From NCBI GenBank assembly GCA_903913915.1, contig CAIWNE010000123.1, positions 1 to 60,600 of the forward strand: 60,600 nucleotides of DNA. The letters run 5' to 3'. The position numbers and the translations under genes are program-made. Below the pieces are notes generated by a model. It saw only the letters and a program-made list of their open reading frames with translations. It was not told where the DNA came from and searched no databases. Shown here one piece after another: positions 59,205-60,600 of the stretch. The stretch's first letter is position 1. Every line of letters begins with the position of its first letter. The stretch comes from an uncultured Opitutia bacterium. Lineage in GTDB: Bacteria; Verrucomicrobiota; Verrucomicrobiia; Opitutales; UBA953.

Positions 59205-59499
59205 ACGCGAGGGGGTCTGCTGGCATGCTGAACAGCCGCGAAGAAGATTGCCGAATAAAACATCTCAGGCCCCAGGTCTCGGCAGTCTGGTGTCTGGTAC
59301 GGGCATTCAGGTCCGGGTACGGGCGCAGGCCCCGAACCTGCACATAGTGCCGAACACCTGAACCGGCGACCCGACGGCCGAGACCCGAGACCTGAGAATG
59401 TCTCCCGCTACCCGATAATGGGCATCTGACCCTAACGCCAGTTTTGCACCTTTTCACTTTAGCACCTTTACATTACTCATCCTTCATCTTCGCCACCCC
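59205..59499. repeat. Intergenic module cluster XI
   Basis: 295 bases without a gene: motif G plus (59217-59246, CTGCTGGCATGCTGAACAGC...), D (59263-59397), a reverse F segment (about 59444-59470, TTTTGCACCTTTTCAC and AGCACCTTTAC) and a pyrimidine-rich leader (TACTCATCCTTCATCTTCGC) before the ATG at 59500. Confidence 0.66.
59263..59397. repeat. Long hairpin module D, copy 9
   Basis: TCTCAGGCCCCAGGTCTCGG on the left pairs with CCGAGACCCGAGACCTGAGA on the right. The inner arms include GGTCCGGGTACGGGCGCAGG opposite CCCCGAACCTGCAC. Confidence 0.72.
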
Positions 59500-60390
59500 A
59501 TGCGCCTCCTCCTCGCCCTCCTCCTCGCCCTCCTCCCCTTTTTCGCCCTCGCGGCCGAGCCTAAGCCGATCCGCGTCCTCATCTGGGACGAACAACAGCC
59601 GCAGCAGGCGCAGGGCTACGGCGACAAGTTCCTCGGCGAGACGTTGGCCGAAGGCCTGGCCGGCCGGACCGGACTCACCCTCAAGACGGCCAAGCTCGCC
59701 GACCCAGAACAAGGCCTGAGCGACGCCGCGCTGGATGAGACCGACGTCCTGGTCTTCTGGTGCCACCGCAAGGTCAAGGAACAGGACGATACCCGCGTCG
59801 AAGCCGTGGTGAGGCGTGTGCAGGCCGGCAAACTCAGCCTGATCGCGCTGCATTCCGCCCACTGGGCCAAGCCGTTCGTCCGCCTGATGCAGGAACGATC
59901 CAAGGAAGACGCGCTCAAGCAGCTGACCCCCGAAGAACGCGCCTCCGCCAAGTGGGTCTACGTCAACGAAGCCCCTTACTACAAGGGCGTGAAGGTCGGC
60001 GCCCCGCTGACGCCATCCGTCAAACGCGAAGGCTCGACTTACACGCTCACGCTCCCCCAGTGCGTCTTCCCAGGATATCGCGCCGACGCCAAGCCCGGCC
60101 ACATGACGACTGTCGCGGCCAACCACCCGATCGCGGCGAACCTACCGGCCAAGTGGGACATCCCGCAGACCGAGATGTACGACGAGCCTTTCCACGTGCC
60201 CGCACCTGACGCCGTCGTCTTCGAAGAGCGCTGGGACAAAGGTGAGCACTTCCGCAGCGGCATGACATGGCAGGTCGGCCTAGGTAAAGTCTTCTACTAC
60301 CGCCCTGGCCACGAGACCTACCCGATCTTCAAGCAGTCCGAGAATATCCAGGTCGTGGAGAATGCGATCCGCTGGGCAGCGACTAGGTAA
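59500..60390 (+). CDS. Exported ThuA-like protein
   Basis: The 296-residue product has a signal (MRLLLALLLALLPFFALAA) and a ThuA domain with a class I glutamine-amidotransferase-like fold: PIRVLIWDEQQPQQAQGYG, DETDVLVFWCHRKVKEQDDTRVEAVVRRVQAG, LIALHSAHWAKPFVRL, MTTVAANHPIAANLP, VVFEERWDKGEHFRSGMTWQVGLGKVFYYRPGHETYPIF. ThuA was named from disaccharide use in rhizobia, where ThuA/ThuB handle 3-keto-trehalose-type compounds. Here it is exported, as are the other sugar-oxidation genes in the window. No operon partner is visible; it may be transcribed alone. Confidence 0.88.
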   Translation: MRLLLALLLALLPFFALAAEPKPIRVLIWDEQQPQQAQGYGDKFLGETLAEGLAGRTGLTLKTAKLADPEQGLSDAALDETDVLVFWCHRKVKEQDDTRVEAVVRRVQAGKLSLIALHSAHWAKPFVRLMQERSKEDALKQLTPEERASAKWVYVNEAPYYKGVKVGAPLTPSVKREGSTYTLTLPQCVFPGYRADAKPGHMTTVAANHPIAANLPAKWDIPQTEMYDEPFHVPAPDAVVFEERWDKGEHFRSGMTWQVGLGKVFYYRPGHETYPIFKQSENIQVVENAIRWAATR

Positions 60391-60600
60391 CCCAGACGCC
60401 GCGAATAATCATCTCAGGTCCCAGGTCTCGACAGCCGGGCATCAGGTACGGGTTTTCGGGTGCGGGTACGGTACCCGCACCTGAACCTGGAGCTGAACAC
60501 CTGAACCCGGGCCCTGACGGCCGAGACCCGGGACCTGAAAACACTTCACTGGACCTGCCACCTGAAGCGCGAGGTGCAGCTATGTCGTGGCGCGATCCCG
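60391..60600. repeat. Intergenic module cluster XII (cut by window end)
   Basis: 210 bases without a gene: D (60412-60538) followed by the start of E (60582-60600, ATGTCGTGGCGCGATCCCG), which runs out of the window. The D-E order is the same as in clusters III-VI. Confidence 0.65.
60412..60538. repeat. Long hairpin module D, copy 10
   Basis: TCTCAGGTCCCAGGTCTCGA on the left pairs with CCGAGACCCGGGACCTGA on the right, with the apex near GGGTACGGTACCCGCAC. Confidence 0.75.

Overview
The window is about 60.6 kb of high-GC bacterial DNA. Its gene content points to a Verrucomicrobiota member, probably of the Opitutia, within the PVC superphylum. The evidence is three copies of the planctomycete/verrucomicrobial DUF1549/DUF1553 cytochrome protein each followed by a Tat-exported DUF1501 protein, 'Piru_Ver' membrane-bound dehydrogenase/cytochrome c fusions, DUF1080 proteins, sulfatases with a Cys formylglycine site, and almost no Shine-Dalgarno sequences. 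The taxonomic assignment is an inference; there is no rRNA or marker gene here.

Layout. 1-8 kb: the tail of a probable MnmD-type methyltransferase, a secreted unknown protein, a one-TM protein with a VWA-like domain, the symporter DctA (minus strand), an S53 serine peptidase and a class C beta-lactamase-like lipoprotein. 8-15.1 kb: an RND efflux operon (pump, adaptor, TolC) and a minus-strand OprP-like porin. 15.2-27 kb: an exported Gfo/Idh/MocA oxidoreductase, an EF-hand sulfatase, a GH79-like hydrolase, an AraC regulator (minus) divergent from a DUF1549/DUF1553 - propeller - DUF1501 operon. 27-41 kb: a DUF1080-dehydrogenase-cytochrome fusion, a sulfatase coupled to a dehydrogenase-HEAT-cytochrome fusion, a small two-TM protein, an SGNH-like-dehydrogenase-cytochrome fusion and a secreted unknown. 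41-44.1 kb: the minus-strand operon pirin - CDGSH - DoxX, a divergent LysR regulator with a clear T-N11-A box, and tRNA-Pro(CGG). 44.1-60.4 kb: a GH71/99-like lipoprotein, an exported PF01261 isomerase-like protein, two more DUF1553/DUF1501 pairs, a DUF1080 protein, a beta-helix/propeller fusion and a ThuA-like protein.

Together the exported enzymes read as an extracytoplasmic polysaccharide toolkit: sulfatases remove sulfate, glycosidases cut chains, and a set of sugar oxidoreductase, DUF1080, isomerase-like and ThuA proteins fits oxidation to 3-keto sugars and beta-elimination, with electrons going to covalent c-type hemes. This pathway is a hypothesis.

The most unusual signal is non-coding. 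Every gene-free stretch above about 290 bases, apart from operon-internal gaps, is built from the same set of palindromic modules in nearly the same order. The set includes a roughly 130-base hairpin present ten times, a second palindrome whose apex is either empty or filled by a GTAGGG...CCCTAC double hairpin, and a 31-base end motif that occurs in opposite orientations at the two ends of one cluster. No transposase lies in the window.
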